Shown in pieces: positions 1-8,162 of a stretch of 64,000 nt of DNA (the stretch's first letter is position 1; each line of letters begins with the position of its first letter). Location: assembly GCA_903960915.1 (NCBI GenBank), contig CAJCCO010000138.1, positions 30,057-94,056 on the forward strand, in the 5' to 3' direction. A program made the translations under genes and the position numbers. The notes beneath the pieces are model-generated. The model was given only the letters and a program-made list of their open reading frames with translations. It was not told the origin of the DNA and did no database searches. Source of the DNA: an uncultured beta proteobacterium (GTDB lineage: Bacteria > Pseudomonadota > Gammaproteobacteria > Burkholderiales > Burkholderiaceae_C).

Positions 1-830
1 AGTACGTGCCGCTGTGCAACCATGAGGGTGTGCTGATCAACGACCCGATTTTGCTGAAGCTCGACGACAACAAGTTCTGGTTGTCCATCGCCGACTCCAA
101 TATCTGGTTCTGGGCGCGCGCCATTGCGGCCGAGCGCGGGCTGCGGGTCAAGGTCAGCGAGCCCGATGTGTCGCCCCTGGCCGTGCAAGGCCCCAAGGCG
201 GTGGAGGTCATCGCCGCCCTGTTTGGCGACTGGGTGCGAGACCTCAAGTACTTCTGGTTCAAGGAAACGTCGATCAGCGGCATTCCGGTGGTGTTGGCAC
301 GCTCGGGTTGGTCCAAGCAGGGTGGCTTTGAGATTTACCTGATGGACGGCGCGCAGGGCACCAAGCTGTGGAACCTGGTGCGCGAGGCCGGCAAGCCCTG
401 GGACATAGGCCCGGGCAACCCCAGCTTTTGTGAGCGGGTGGAAAGCGGCCTGATCTCCTACGGTGGCGATACCGACGAGACTACCAACCCGTTTGAGGTG
501 CGGCTGGACAAATACATTGACCTGGACGTGGCTGACGATGTGGTGGGTATTGGGGCCTTGCGCCAGATCAAGGCCAGCGGCGTGAAGCGCCAGCAATTGG
601 GGGTGATGCTGGAAGGCGATCAACCCACGCAGCTGGGTTTTCATTGGCACGGCATTTACCAGCACGGCCAGAAGGTAGGCAACTTGACCAACTGCGTCTG
701 GTCGTACCGGCTGCAAAAAAACATCGGCTTTGGCCTGGTGGCCGCCACCTGCGCGGCAGGCGATGAGGTCACGGTACAGAAAGAGGGCCAGACCCTCAAG
801 GCGCGTCTGACGACCCTGCCCTTTATTTGA
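1..830 (+). CDS. GcvT/DmdA-like folate-dependent methyltransferase, 5'-truncated
   Basis: The open frame enters from the left window edge and ends at a TGA near 830, so about 275 C-terminal residues are visible and the real start lies upstream. The sequence reads as the aminomethyltransferase (GcvT) fold: a central part with 'SPLAVQGPKA' and 'GGFEIYL', then 'ERVESGLISYGGD' followed by 'NPFEVRLDKY', and a C-terminal barrel ('GNLTNCVWS', 'IGFGLV'). The central motifs resemble dimethylsulfoniopropionate demethylase DmdA and its relatives more than true glycine-cleavage GcvT. Family members move a methyl or methylene group to tetrahydrofolate. No glycine-cleavage genes (gcvH, gcvP) follow, which argues against a GcvT role. 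A DddP-like gene lies 3 kb downstream but is separated by unrelated genes. The substrate cannot be told from sequence; many DmdA-like proteins are not DMSP demethylases. Confidence 0.7.
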   Translation, partial: YVPLCNHEGVLINDPILLKLDDNKFWLSIADSNIWFWARAIAAERGLRVKVSEPDVSPLAVQGPKAVEVIAALFGDWVRDLKYFWFKETSISGIPVVLARSGWSKQGGFEIYLMDGAQGTKLWNLVREAGKPWDIGPGNPSFCERVESGLISYGGDTDETTNPFEVRLDKYIDLDVADDVVGIGALRQIKASGVKRQQLGVMLEGDQPTQLGFHWHGIYQHGQKVGNLTNCVWSYRLQKNIGFGLVAATCAAGDEVTVQKEGQTLKARLTTLPFI

Positions 831-881
831 AGGCGGCGCGGCCGAAGCGCCCACCGCATTACCGCCGCACCACCACCTCCG

Positions 882-2237
882 CTATATCGACCGGTTGCGC
901 GCCAGCGGCGGGTTTTTAGAGAAGTAGCTCTCAATGCCGCGCATCAGGGCGTTGGCCAGCTGGTCCTGGTAGTCGTCGCTGTTGAGCTTGGCTTCTTCGT
1001 CCGGGTTGCTGATGAAGGCGGCCTCCACCAGCACGCTGGGAATATCGGGCGCCTTCAGCACGGCAAAGCCGGCTTGCTCCACCTGGCCTTTGTGCAGCTT
1101 GCCCACGCGACCCATTTCACCCAGCATCGCACTGCCGAGTTTGAGACTGTCCTTGATCTGGGCAGTGGTCAGCATGTCGTGAAAGACCTGCTTGATCTGG
1201 GCGTCTTTGGCTTTGATGTTGAGGCCACCAATCTGGTCGGCCTTGTTTTCCTTGGCGGCCATCCAACGCGCCGCCGTGCTGGAGGCGCCGTCCTGGCTCA
1301 AGGCGAACACGCTGGCGCCTTGCGGTCGGGGCGTGAAAAACGCATCGGCGTGAATGCTGATCATCAGGTCGGCCTGCACGTGGCGGGCTTTTTGCACGCG
1401 CACATGCAAGGGCACAAAGTAGTCGGCATCGCGCGTGAGGTAGGCGCGCATGGGGCTGCCGTTGAGGTTGGTTTGGTTGATGCGGTCGCGCAGGCGGTGC
1501 GCCAGGCGCAGCACCACGTCTTTTTCACGCGTGCCCCCAGGTCCGATGGCGCCCGGGTCTTCTCCGCCGTGGCCAGGATCCAGCGCAATGATGATGAGCC
1601 GGTCGGTGGCCTCTTTTTTGCCGCTGCCTGGCGCAGCCGCCACCAGGGGTTCGGGTGGGGCGGGCAGGGCGGGCAAAGCGGGCAAAGCGGGCAAAGCGGG
1701 TGCCGCTGGCGAGCTGGATTTCTGGCTTTGTCGGGCAATCAATTCGCCCAGCGCATCGATGGGTGCGGCGGGCTCTGATTTGGCTTGCAGGCGCTGGGCA
1801 ATCAAGGCCTCTAGCGGGTCGACCACCTGGGTCGGGTAGAGGTCAAACACCAGGCGATGCTGGTAGGCGGCAATGGGTGTGAGGGTGAAAACCTGGGGCC
1901 GAATGGCCTGCTTCAAGTCAATCACCAGACGCACCCGGCCCGGCGCGTTTTGCCCCACGCGGATGCCGGCAATGGTCGGGTCGTCGGCCCGCACCTTGGC
2001 CACCAGCTCCTTCAGGGCCGGGTTCAGGTCAATGCCCTCAATGTCCACCGCCAGCCGGGGCGGGTTCTCCACCAGTTGCGGTGCGGCGCTCAGCGCTGTA
2101 TCGGATTCGATGGTGACGCGTGTGTAGTCTGGCGCTGGCCACAGCCGCACCGCCAAAATGCTGGCGCCTCGAGCCAGCTGCCCGGCGCCCAGGGTCAGCA
2201 CCAGGGTGCCAGCTTGCAAAAGGTGGCGGCGTTTCAT
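882..2237 (-). CDS. amiC: N-acetylmuramoyl-L-alanine amidase AmiC
   Basis: Periplasmic zinc amidase that cuts the stem peptide from peptidoglycan during daughter-cell separation. The 451-residue protein starts with an RR-containing export signal ('MKRRHLLQAG'), followed by an AMIN domain (about residues 25-140) that targets the septum. A low-complexity Ala/Pro/Leu linker encoded by a short tandem repeat (about 1655-1700) leads to the Amidase_3 domain. Zinc-site and catalytic motifs are visible: 'ALDPGHGGEDPGAIG' with the downstream 'REKDVV', 'MISIHADAF' and 'VLVEAAFISN' carrying the catalytic Glu. The gene follows tsaE and overlaps its end by 4 nt (ATGA type), the usual tsaE-amiC pairing, so translation is probably coupled. 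Confidence 0.93.
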   Translation of the reverse strand: MKRRHLLQAGTLVLTLGAGQLARGASILAVRLWPAPDYTRVTIESDTALSAAPQLVENPPRLAVDIEGIDLNPALKELVAKVRADDPTIAGIRVGQNAPGRVRLVIDLKQAIRPQVFTLTPIAAYQHRLVFDLYPTQVVDPLEALIAQRLQAKSEPAAPIDALGELIARQSQKSSSPAAPALPALPALPALPAPPEPLVAAAPGSGKKEATDRLIIIALDPGHGGEDPGAIGPGGTREKDVVLRLAHRLRDRINQTNLNGSPMRAYLTRDADYFVPLHVRVQKARHVQADLMISIHADAFFTPRPQGASVFALSQDGASSTAARWMAAKENKADQIGGLNIKAKDAQIKQVFHDMLTTAQIKDSLKLGSAMLGEMGRVGKLHKGQVEQAGFAVLKAPDIPSVLVEAAFISNPDEEAKLNSDDYQDQLANALMRGIESYFSKNPPLARNRSI

Positions 2238-2806
2238 GGCGGCAGCAGCGCGCGCCCGAGGGCGCTATAGGCCGTCAGGGTGACCTGGCGGGCTTCGTCA
2301 CCGGGGGTGGTAGAGGTGTCGTCGCTGTGGGCAACTACCAGCTCAATGACGCAGTCTGGCGTGGGAATAAAGCCGGCGGCTTTGTCGGCCCATTCGGCGA
2401 GTTTGAGGCCAGGGCTGGCAAAGATGTCGCGAAAACCGGCGTCTTCCCATTCCCGCGGGTCGCTGAAACGGTAAAAGTCAAAGTGCCAGATGCACAAGCC
2501 GGGCAACTCGTAGGGCTCCACCACCGCGTAGGTCGGGCTTTTAATGCGGCCCGTCACGCCCAGCGCCTGCAGCAAATGGCGCACCAGCGTGGTTTTGCCA
2601 GCACCTAATTCACCCCGCAATTCAATAAAGGCCTGGCCCAGCGCGGGCACCTGGGCCAGGGTGGCGGCAAAGCGCTGCGTGGCTGCTTCATCGTGCCAGT
2701 GCAGAGTTTTTACAATCGGGGTGTGATCCCCTCCAACATTCAAATCAACAGCAGTCAATTGGTGTCCAACATGCAGGCCTGGGGCCGGGAACTGGGATTT
2801 TCTCAA
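2234..2806 (-). CDS. tsaE: tRNA threonylcarbamoyladenosine biosynthesis ATPase TsaE
   Basis: ATPase of the TsaBDE complex that installs N6-threonylcarbamoyl on A37 of ANN-decoding tRNAs. The P-loop 'GELGAGKTTLV', the 'SPTYAVVEPYE' segment and the 'WHFDFYRF' motif are diagnostic. The ATG at 2806 gives 190 residues, but the first 30-35 residues do not look like the family and overlap the coding start of the divergent queG. The family core begins near 'TLHWHDEAATQRF' (about 2704), giving about 157 residues, close to the 153 of E. coli. The true start is therefore uncertain; a TTG within 2720-2760 is possible. Upstream of amiC in the same transcript. Confidence 0.92.
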   Translation of the reverse strand: MRKSQFPAPGLHVGHQLTAVDLNVGGDHTPIVKTLHWHDEAATQRFAATLAQVPALGQAFIELRGELGAGKTTLVRHLLQALGVTGRIKSPTYAVVEPYELPGLCIWHFDFYRFSDPREWEDAGFRDIFASPGLKLAEWADKAAGFIPTPDCVIELVVAHSDDTSTTPGDEARQVTLTAYSALGRALLPP

Positions 2807-3820
2807 ATTGGCGTCGCCGGTGTGGATTTGTCGTCATCAGAACCCGGATTATCGGCTTGGCTGGCCCAGGGCTTTCATGGCGACATGGCCTATATGGCGG
2901 CGCACGGCCTGAAGCGCGCGCGTCCGGCCGAGCTGCTGCCTGGCACCCTGAGCGTCATCACCGCCCGCATGGACTACCTGCCGCAGCAGGCGCCCGCCGA
3001 CTGGCAGCGTGTGGAGTGGGCGCGGCTTGAGCGCCCCACCGAGGGCGTGGTGTCGGTCTACGCCCGGGGGCGTGATTACCACAAGGTGCTGCGCAGCCGC
3101 CTGCAACAGTTGAGCGAGCGCATTGCCCGCGAGATTGGCCCGTTTGGCCACCGGGTGTTCACCGATTCAGCGCCGGTACTGGAGGCTGAACTGGCCAGCC
3201 GCAGCGGGCAGGGCTGGCGTGGCAAAAATACCTTGCTGCTCAACCGCGAGGCCGGCTCGATGTTTTTTCTGGGTGAAATTTTTGTCGACCTGGCCTTGCC
3301 GCCCAGTACGCCCGTGACCGAGCATTGCGGCAGTTGCCAGGCCTGCTTGGATGTCTGTCCCACCCAGGCCTTCACGGCAGCGCATCAACTCGATGCGCGG
3401 CGCTGCATTTCTTACTTGACGATTGAACACGCTGGCGCCATTCCCCTGGAACTGCGCCCCCTGATGGGCAATCGCATTTATGGCTGCGACGACTGCCAGC
3501 TTATCTGCCCCTGGAACAAGTTTGCCCAGCGCAGTGCTTTGCCCGACTTTGACGAGCGCCAGGGCCTGAGCGGCCAGCAGCTCGCTACGCTGTTCTCCTG
3601 GACCGAGGCTGAGTTTTTGCGCTTCACTGAAGGCAGCCCGATTCGGCGCATTGGCCACGAGCGCTGGCTGCGCAACATAGCTGTGGCCATGGGCAATGCG
3701 CTGCACGCGGCTGCGCCCGTGCGCGAGGAGGCCTTGGTGCAGGCCCTGCAGTTGCGCGCCGAGCACCCCAGCGCCCTGGTGCGCGAGCATGTGGCCTGGG
3801 CTTTGGCCTTGGCGAGTTAA
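2723..3820 (+). CDS. queG: Epoxyqueuosine reductase QueG
   Basis: Cobalamin- and iron-sulfur-dependent enzyme that reduces epoxyqueuosine to queuosine in tRNA. Two ferredoxin-type Cys clusters are present: 'CGSCQACLDVCP' and 'CDDCQLICPWN', with a further Cys in 'RRCISYLTIEH'. The GTG at 2723 gives 365 residues and keeps an N-terminal segment ('SNIQINSSQLV') that aligns in kind with other QueG N-termini before 'WGRELGFSQIGVAG'. The ATG at 2771 would give 349 residues and is the alternative. A TACAAT box at 2711-2716 sits just upstream and could be a -10 element. Divergent from tsaE. Confidence 0.92.
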   Translation: MIPSNIQINSSQLVSNMQAWGRELGFSQIGVAGVDLSSSEPGLSAWLAQGFHGDMAYMAAHGLKRARPAELLPGTLSVITARMDYLPQQAPADWQRVEWARLERPTEGVVSVYARGRDYHKVLRSRLQQLSERIAREIGPFGHRVFTDSAPVLEAELASRSGQGWRGKNTLLLNREAGSMFFLGEIFVDLALPPSTPVTEHCGSCQACLDVCPTQAFTAAHQLDARRCISYLTIEHAGAIPLELRPLMGNRIYGCDDCQLICPWNKFAQRSALPDFDERQGLSGQQLATLFSWTEAEFLRFTEGSPIRRIGHERWLRNIAVAMGNALHAAAPVREEALVQALQLRAEHPSALVREHVAWALALAS

Positions 3821-3973
3821 GCCGCAGCCCAGGCGTCTGCTGGCGTCATCTGGCGGTGCAAGAGGCTTGCACGGTCTGACAAATTTAATTCAAGCCGGTG
3901 TAATTTTTTACGATTGTGGTGGGGCGGGCCTGTCCCTAGGATACGGCCTTCAACACACCACGCCGCCTTGACC

Positions 3974-5182
3974 ATGACGCTGAATATCCCGGATTTTTGC
4001 CTTTCGCCCGACATTGAAAAGCAGGCCGCCGTGGAGCGCCTGGCCCGGCTGCGCCAAGTGCTGGCGGCCAACCACATAGGCGCTGCTATTTACTTTGATG
4101 CGGTCAACATCCGTTACGCCTGCGGTGTACGCAACATGCAAATCAACACCACGCGCAACCCGGGCCGCTACCTGTTTGTGCCGGTGTTTGGTCCGGTGGT
4201 GCTGTTTGAGTACATGAGTTGCGCGCACCTCGCTGAGGGCTACCCCACCGTGGACGAAGTGCGACCGGCCAAGGGCGTTCACCCGTTTTACTCGGGTGAC
4301 CACCACGCCGAACACCTGGCCGCTTTTGTGCAGGATATTCAGGACCTGATGGCGCAATGCGGTCTGCGCGGCGCCCGCCTTGGGGTGGAGCGCGCGCCGA
4401 TTGACGTGGTGCCTGCGCTGATGCGTGCCGGCTTGACGGTGGTGGACGCCTCCATTTCGATCGACCGCGCCAAGTCCATCAAAACGCCGGCTGAACTGCA
4501 ACTGGTGCGCGCCTCGGTGGCCGGCACGCAAGCAGCGGTGGCCTACATGGAGCAGAACCTGCTGCCCGGGCGCACCGAAAACCAGGTGTTTGGCGATTTG
4601 CACCAGGCGCTGATTGCTGGCGGTGGCGAATACATTGAAACCCGGCTGTTCAACTCCGGGCACCGCACCAACCCCTGGTTTCAGGAAACGGGCAACAAGG
4701 TGATTCAGGCCGGTGAACTGGTGTGTCTGGACACCGATGCCATTGGCTGCCACGGCTACTACACCGACATGTCACGCACCTTTCTGGCGGGCGACGGTCC
4801 GGCCACGCCGGTTCAGCGTGAGCTCTACGGCCTGGCCTACGAGCAGTTGCAGCACAACATGGCGTTGCTGAAGGTGGGCCTGTCGTTCCGCGAGTTTGCC
4901 AACAAGACCTGGCCTATTCCGGACAAGTACGTGGACCACCGTTACCTGTGCCCCATCCACGGCAACGGCATGACGGGGGAGTACCCCATCATTCCTTACC
5001 CGGACATTTTTCACCTGTGCGGCCAGGACGGTGAATTTGAAGCCAACATGACCGTCTGTGTGGAAAGCTTTGTGGGTGACCGCGATGGCGGCGAAGGCGT
5101 CAAGTTGGAAGAGCAGGTGCTGATCACGCCGCAAGGCGTGGAGCGGCTGACCACCTACCCCTACGAGTCACGCTTGTTGTGA
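3974..5182 (+). CDS. M24-fold metalloprotein, DddP-like
   Basis: 402 residues with the creatinase/prolidase (M24) pita-bread fold: an N-terminal creatinase-like domain (to about residue 170) and a catalytic domain. Metal ligands are readable as Asp253 and Asp255 ('CLDTDAIG'), Asp265 ('YYTDMSR'), His329 ('PIHGNGMTGEYP'), Glu364 ('VCVESFV') and Glu379 or Glu380 ('KLEEQVLI'). The D-x-D pattern and these spacings fit the DMSP lyase DddP subgroup better than Xaa-Pro aminopeptidase. However, the position six residues after the metal His, which I recall as the catalytic Asp of DddP, is Gly335 here. DMSP cleavage is therefore doubtful and an unknown DddP-like activity is more likely. The ATG at 3974 is chosen because the upstream extension has no family similarity. 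It overlaps the convergent LysR gene by 15 nt. Confidence 0.75.
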   Translation: MTLNIPDFCLSPDIEKQAAVERLARLRQVLAANHIGAAIYFDAVNIRYACGVRNMQINTTRNPGRYLFVPVFGPVVLFEYMSCAHLAEGYPTVDEVRPAKGVHPFYSGDHHAEHLAAFVQDIQDLMAQCGLRGARLGVERAPIDVVPALMRAGLTVVDASISIDRAKSIKTPAELQLVRASVAGTQAAVAYMEQNLLPGRTENQVFGDLHQALIAGGGEYIETRLFNSGHRTNPWFQETGNKVIQAGELVCLDTDAIGCHGYYTDMSRTFLAGDGPATPVQRELYGLAYEQLQHNMALLKVGLSFREFANKTWPIPDKYVDHRYLCPIHGNGMTGEYPIIPYPDIFHLCGQDGEFEANMTVCVESFVGDRDGGEGVKLEEQVLITPQGVERLTTYPYESRLL

Positions 5183-6109
5183 AATAAGCACTGCATCAGT
5201 CATGCCAGGGTCGTGCTGGGCAGCGTCTTGTGCCTGCACATTGAGCCATTGGGCAAAGGCCTTAACCGCAGGGTTGCGTACTGAACTGTCAGACAGGTGC
5301 AGTGTGTAGGCAAAACCAGTGGGAATGGACCGTTCACTCAAGGAAATGAGCCGTCCATCGGCGAGGTGTCCCAGCGCAAAGGGGCTTCTTCCCATCGCGG
5401 CGCCTAGCCCGCTTTCTGCGGCTTGCAAGGACAGGGCGCGGGTATCCACATTGAGTATGCGCAGGGGACGCACGCCGGTGAGCTTGGCCTGGCTGAGCCA
5501 ATCATCCCATTCTGTAGGACTGGTCTGGCAGTGGATGAGCGTGAAGTTGCCCAGTGTCCCCTCGTTTTCCAGCAAGCCAGTCTGTTCGGCGTACGATCTG
5601 GAGCAGACGGGGTAACACGACTCGCGAAACAATACGGTAGAGCTTGGTGCCAGGGCACTGATGGGTTCGTACCGTATTTCCATGTCCATCGGACCCGAGC
5701 GAAAACCCAGCGGCTCCAGCGAGGTCACGATGTTGACGTCCACCAAAGGGTGCTTGTCGTAGAAACTGCCCAGCCTTGGCATCAACCACAACACCGCCAG
5801 CGAGGGCACCAGGTTGATCGAGATGCGGGTGGTGTTGCGTATGGCCTCGGTGCGCGCCGTGGTGGAGGCAATCAGGTCCAGCGCTTGCGCCAAGACCAGC
5901 ATGTAGTCCCGTCCCACGTCGGTGAGTTCCAGGCTGTTGTGGGTGCGAATAAACAGTTGCACGCCCAGGAATTGCTCCAGCGAACGCACCTGGTGGCTCA
6001 CGGCGGAGACCGACAAGAAAAGCTCTTCGCCTGCCGCCCGTAAATTACAGTGCCGGCCGGCCGCCTCGAAGGCGCGAATGGCAGCAAAGGGGGGAAGTCG
6101 TCTGGCCAA
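5168..6109 (-). CDS. LysR-family transcriptional regulator (GcvA-like)
   Basis: Regulator with an N-terminal winged helix-turn-helix ('LPPFAAIRAFEAAGRH' to 'VSAVSHQVRSLEQFLG') and a C-terminal periplasmic-binding-like effector domain. The helix-turn-helix and the wording of the effector domain resemble the GcvA subgroup. The TTG at 6109 is chosen over the ATG at 6184: it is preceded by CGGAG at about 6 nt, begins right at the conserved 'ARRLPPFAAI', and leaves a short gap after the AEC gene rather than a 29-nt overlap. It gives 313 residues. It is convergent with the DddP-like gene and downstream of the AEC permease on the same strand. The targets are unknown; those two neighbours are the obvious candidates. 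Confidence 0.88.
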   Translation of the reverse strand: MARRLPPFAAIRAFEAAGRHCNLRAAGEELFLSVSAVSHQVRSLEQFLGVQLFIRTHNSLELTDVGRDYMLVLAQALDLIASTTARTEAIRNTTRISINLVPSLAVLWLMPRLGSFYDKHPLVDVNIVTSLEPLGFRSGPMDMEIRYEPISALAPSSTVLFRESCYPVCSRSYAEQTGLLENEGTLGNFTLIHCQTSPTEWDDWLSQAKLTGVRPLRILNVDTRALSLQAAESGLGAAMGRSPFALGHLADGRLISLSERSIPTGFAYTLHLSDSSVRNPAVKAFAQWLNVQAQDAAQHDPGMTDAVLISQQA

Positions 6110-6155
6110 GGAATTCTCCGAAAAGGATGGGCAGTAGGATAAACCGTAGCGGCGA

Positions 6156-7067
6156 TTACAAAAATCGGAGCACGCCCAATGCAAAAGGCAGGCTCAACAT
6201 GCCCAAGCCCACCGACAGCGTGACCAGCGCGGCCACATAAGCGCCGTCATAGCCCATGCGTGCGGCCAGTACGTAGCAGCTGGAGGCCGTTGGGAGTGCT
6301 GAAAAAATAAGCAGAACGGTGGTTTGCAGGGGACTCAGATGAAACAGCTGCGCCACCCCCAGTGCGACCAGGGGCAAGATGAAATGCCGAATCCCCAGCA
6401 AGGCCACTCCCAGGGTTTTACCCCGGTTTAGGGCGCTGAATTGCATGCCGGCACCGGCGGACATCAAGCCCAAGGCCAGTGACGCAGCCCCAATGCGCGA
6501 GACAGAAGGCTCCAGCCACAGCGGTATCGACAGCCCCAGCAGATTGGCGAGTAAACCAGAGGCGGTGCCAATGATCAGTGGGTTGCGCAGCAGCTCGCGC
6601 AAAAATCCGCGTTTCGCCTGGCGTGCCATGGGCCAGACCGCGGCCACGTTGTAAAGCGGCACACACACGCCAATCAGCACGGCGATCAACTGCAAACCGG
6701 CTGGGCCGGCCAAGCGGTCGGCCAGGGCCAAGCCAATAAAGGAGTTGAAGCGAAACGCCACCTGGGTGCTGGCGGCATGCAGGCGCTGCGGCATGTGCTG
6801 GCCCAGCCAGGGCCAATGCGGCAGCGAGTAGGCCAGCGCAATACCTACCGCGCCCAGGCTCCAGCCCGCGCCAATCAGGCTGGAGGTGGTGCCCAGGTCC
6901 AGCGGGCTCTTCACAATGGACTGAAACAGCAGCACAGGAAACAAAAAGTAGTAGACCAGGCCCTCAATCGGCTCCCAGACCTTGCGGTCCAGCGCGGTGA
7001 AGCGGCAGACCAGATAGCCACACAGAATCAGGGAAAAGTCGGGGACGAGGAGTTGGGCGTAATTCAC
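6156..7067 (-). CDS. AEC-family permease (auxin efflux carrier / malonate transporter type)
   Basis: 303 residues with about ten hydrophobic segments in two five-helix halves, typical of the AEC family. Characteristic stretches are 'ALADRLAGPAGLQ', 'NPLIIGTASGLLANLLG' and the glycine/alanine-rich 'LALGLMSAGAGMQF'. Bacterial AEC members include MdcF-like malonate carriers, so a small organic anion is the likely substrate, but this cannot be read from the sequence. It lies upstream of and co-directional with the LysR gene, and divergent from the Bug-family gene at 7193. Confidence 0.85.
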   Translation of the reverse strand: MNYAQLLVPDFSLILCGYLVCRFTALDRKVWEPIEGLVYYFLFPVLLFQSIVKSPLDLGTTSSLIGAGWSLGAVGIALAYSLPHWPWLGQHMPQRLHAASTQVAFRFNSFIGLALADRLAGPAGLQLIAVLIGVCVPLYNVAAVWPMARQAKRGFLRELLRNPLIIGTASGLLANLLGLSIPLWLEPSVSRIGAASLALGLMSAGAGMQFSALNRGKTLGVALLGIRHFILPLVALGVAQLFHLSPLQTTVLLIFSALPTASSCYVLAARMGYDGAYVAALVTLSVGLGMLSLPFALGVLRFL

Positions 7068-7192
7068 CGGGGCAAGAATAGCAGCGAAAGTGGGCGTTTC
7101 TTGGTGTTTGCCCTAGGGAAAGAGGTTTGGGCGCGCCCAGGCTGCGGGGTACCATGACGTGCGTTCATATTTTGTTTTCTAGGAGCCTTTTC

Positions 7193-8155
7193 ATGTTTCG
7201 TCACACACTCATTGCTGCTGGTCTGGTAGCTGTTGCGGGCAGCACCTTGGCGCAGGGTTACCCCAACAAGGTCATCAGGCTGCAGGTGCCGTTTGCGCCT
7301 GGCGGCACCACCGACATCATCGCCCGCGTGATTGCCGAGCCGCTGGGCAAGGCCCTGGGCCAGACCGTGTTGATTGAAAACAAGGCTGGCGGCGGCGGCG
7401 TGGTGGGTGCCAATGAAACCGCCAAGGCCGCGCCCGATGGTTATTCCCTCGGTATGGCCACCGTGTCCACCACGGCGGCCAATCCGGCGATCAACCCGAA
7501 GATGCCCTACAACGCGATGACCGATTTCACCCCCATCATCAACATTGCGGCCACGCCCAATGTGATTGCGGTGCACCCTGGTTTTCCGGCCAAGGATCAC
7601 AAAGGTTTCCTGGCTGAACTGAAGAAAAATCCGGGCAAGTATTCGTATTCTTCATCGGGTACCGGGGGCATTGGGCATTTGCAGATGGAGTTGTACAAAA
7701 ACCTGAGCGGCACCTATATCACCCACATTCCTTACCGTGGTGCTGGCCCGGCGCTCAACGACACGGTGGCAGGCCAGGTGCCCATGACCTTTGACAACCT
7801 GCCTTCAGCATTGCCTTTCATCCAGAGCAACCGGCTGGTGCCTATTGTGGTGGCAGCCCCGCAGCGTCTGGCGCAGCTGCCCCAGGTGCCTACGTTCAAA
7901 GAGGTGGGGCTGGAGCCGGTGAACCGCATGGCTTATTACGGCATTTATGGCCCCAAGGGTATGCCGCGTGACATTGTGGACAAGATCAATGCCGGCGTGC
8001 GCAAGGCGCTGGAAGATCCGGCGGTGAGAAAGCGCATTGAGGACACCGGCTCAATCATCATTGCCAACACGCCAGAGCAGTTTGGCGAGCAGATCAAAGC
8101 CGAGTTTGAGGTGTACAAAAAAGTGGTGGACTCCGCCAAACTTAAACTCGATTGA
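7193..8155 (+). CDS. Bug-family (TctC-like) periplasmic solute-binding protein
   Basis: 320-residue exported binding protein of the tripartite tricarboxylate transporter type, a family greatly expanded in Burkholderiales. It has a Sec signal peptide ending near 'GSTLAQG', then the family hallmarks 'IRLQVPFAPGGTTD', 'IENKAGGGGVVGA' and 'HIPYRGAGPALND', and the C-terminal 'FKEVGLEPV' and 'GPKGMP' segments. The ATG at 7193 is preceded by AGGAG at 7181-7185, a textbook ribosome site; the frame upstream of it is not coding-like. No TctA/TctB membrane genes are adjacent, as is common for orphan Bug proteins. The ligand is unknown. Confidence 0.93.
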   Translation: MFRHTLIAAGLVAVAGSTLAQGYPNKVIRLQVPFAPGGTTDIIARVIAEPLGKALGQTVLIENKAGGGGVVGANETAKAAPDGYSLGMATVSTTAANPAINPKMPYNAMTDFTPIINIAATPNVIAVHPGFPAKDHKGFLAELKKNPGKYSYSSSGTGGIGHLQMELYKNLSGTYITHIPYRGAGPALNDTVAGQVPMTFDNLPSALPFIQSNRLVPIVVAAPQRLAQLPQVPTFKEVGLEPVNRMAYYGIYGPKGMPRDIVDKINAGVRKALEDPAVRKRIEDTGSIIIANTPEQFGEQIKAEFEVYKKVVDSAKLKLD

Positions 8156-8162
8156 CCGCGCC

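Noticed and set aside
1074..1778. 234-codon + frame inside amiC
   Set aside because: Antisense of the amidase including its Ala/Pro linker (reads as Gly/Gln/Ser repeats); AmiC motifs on the other strand are decisive.
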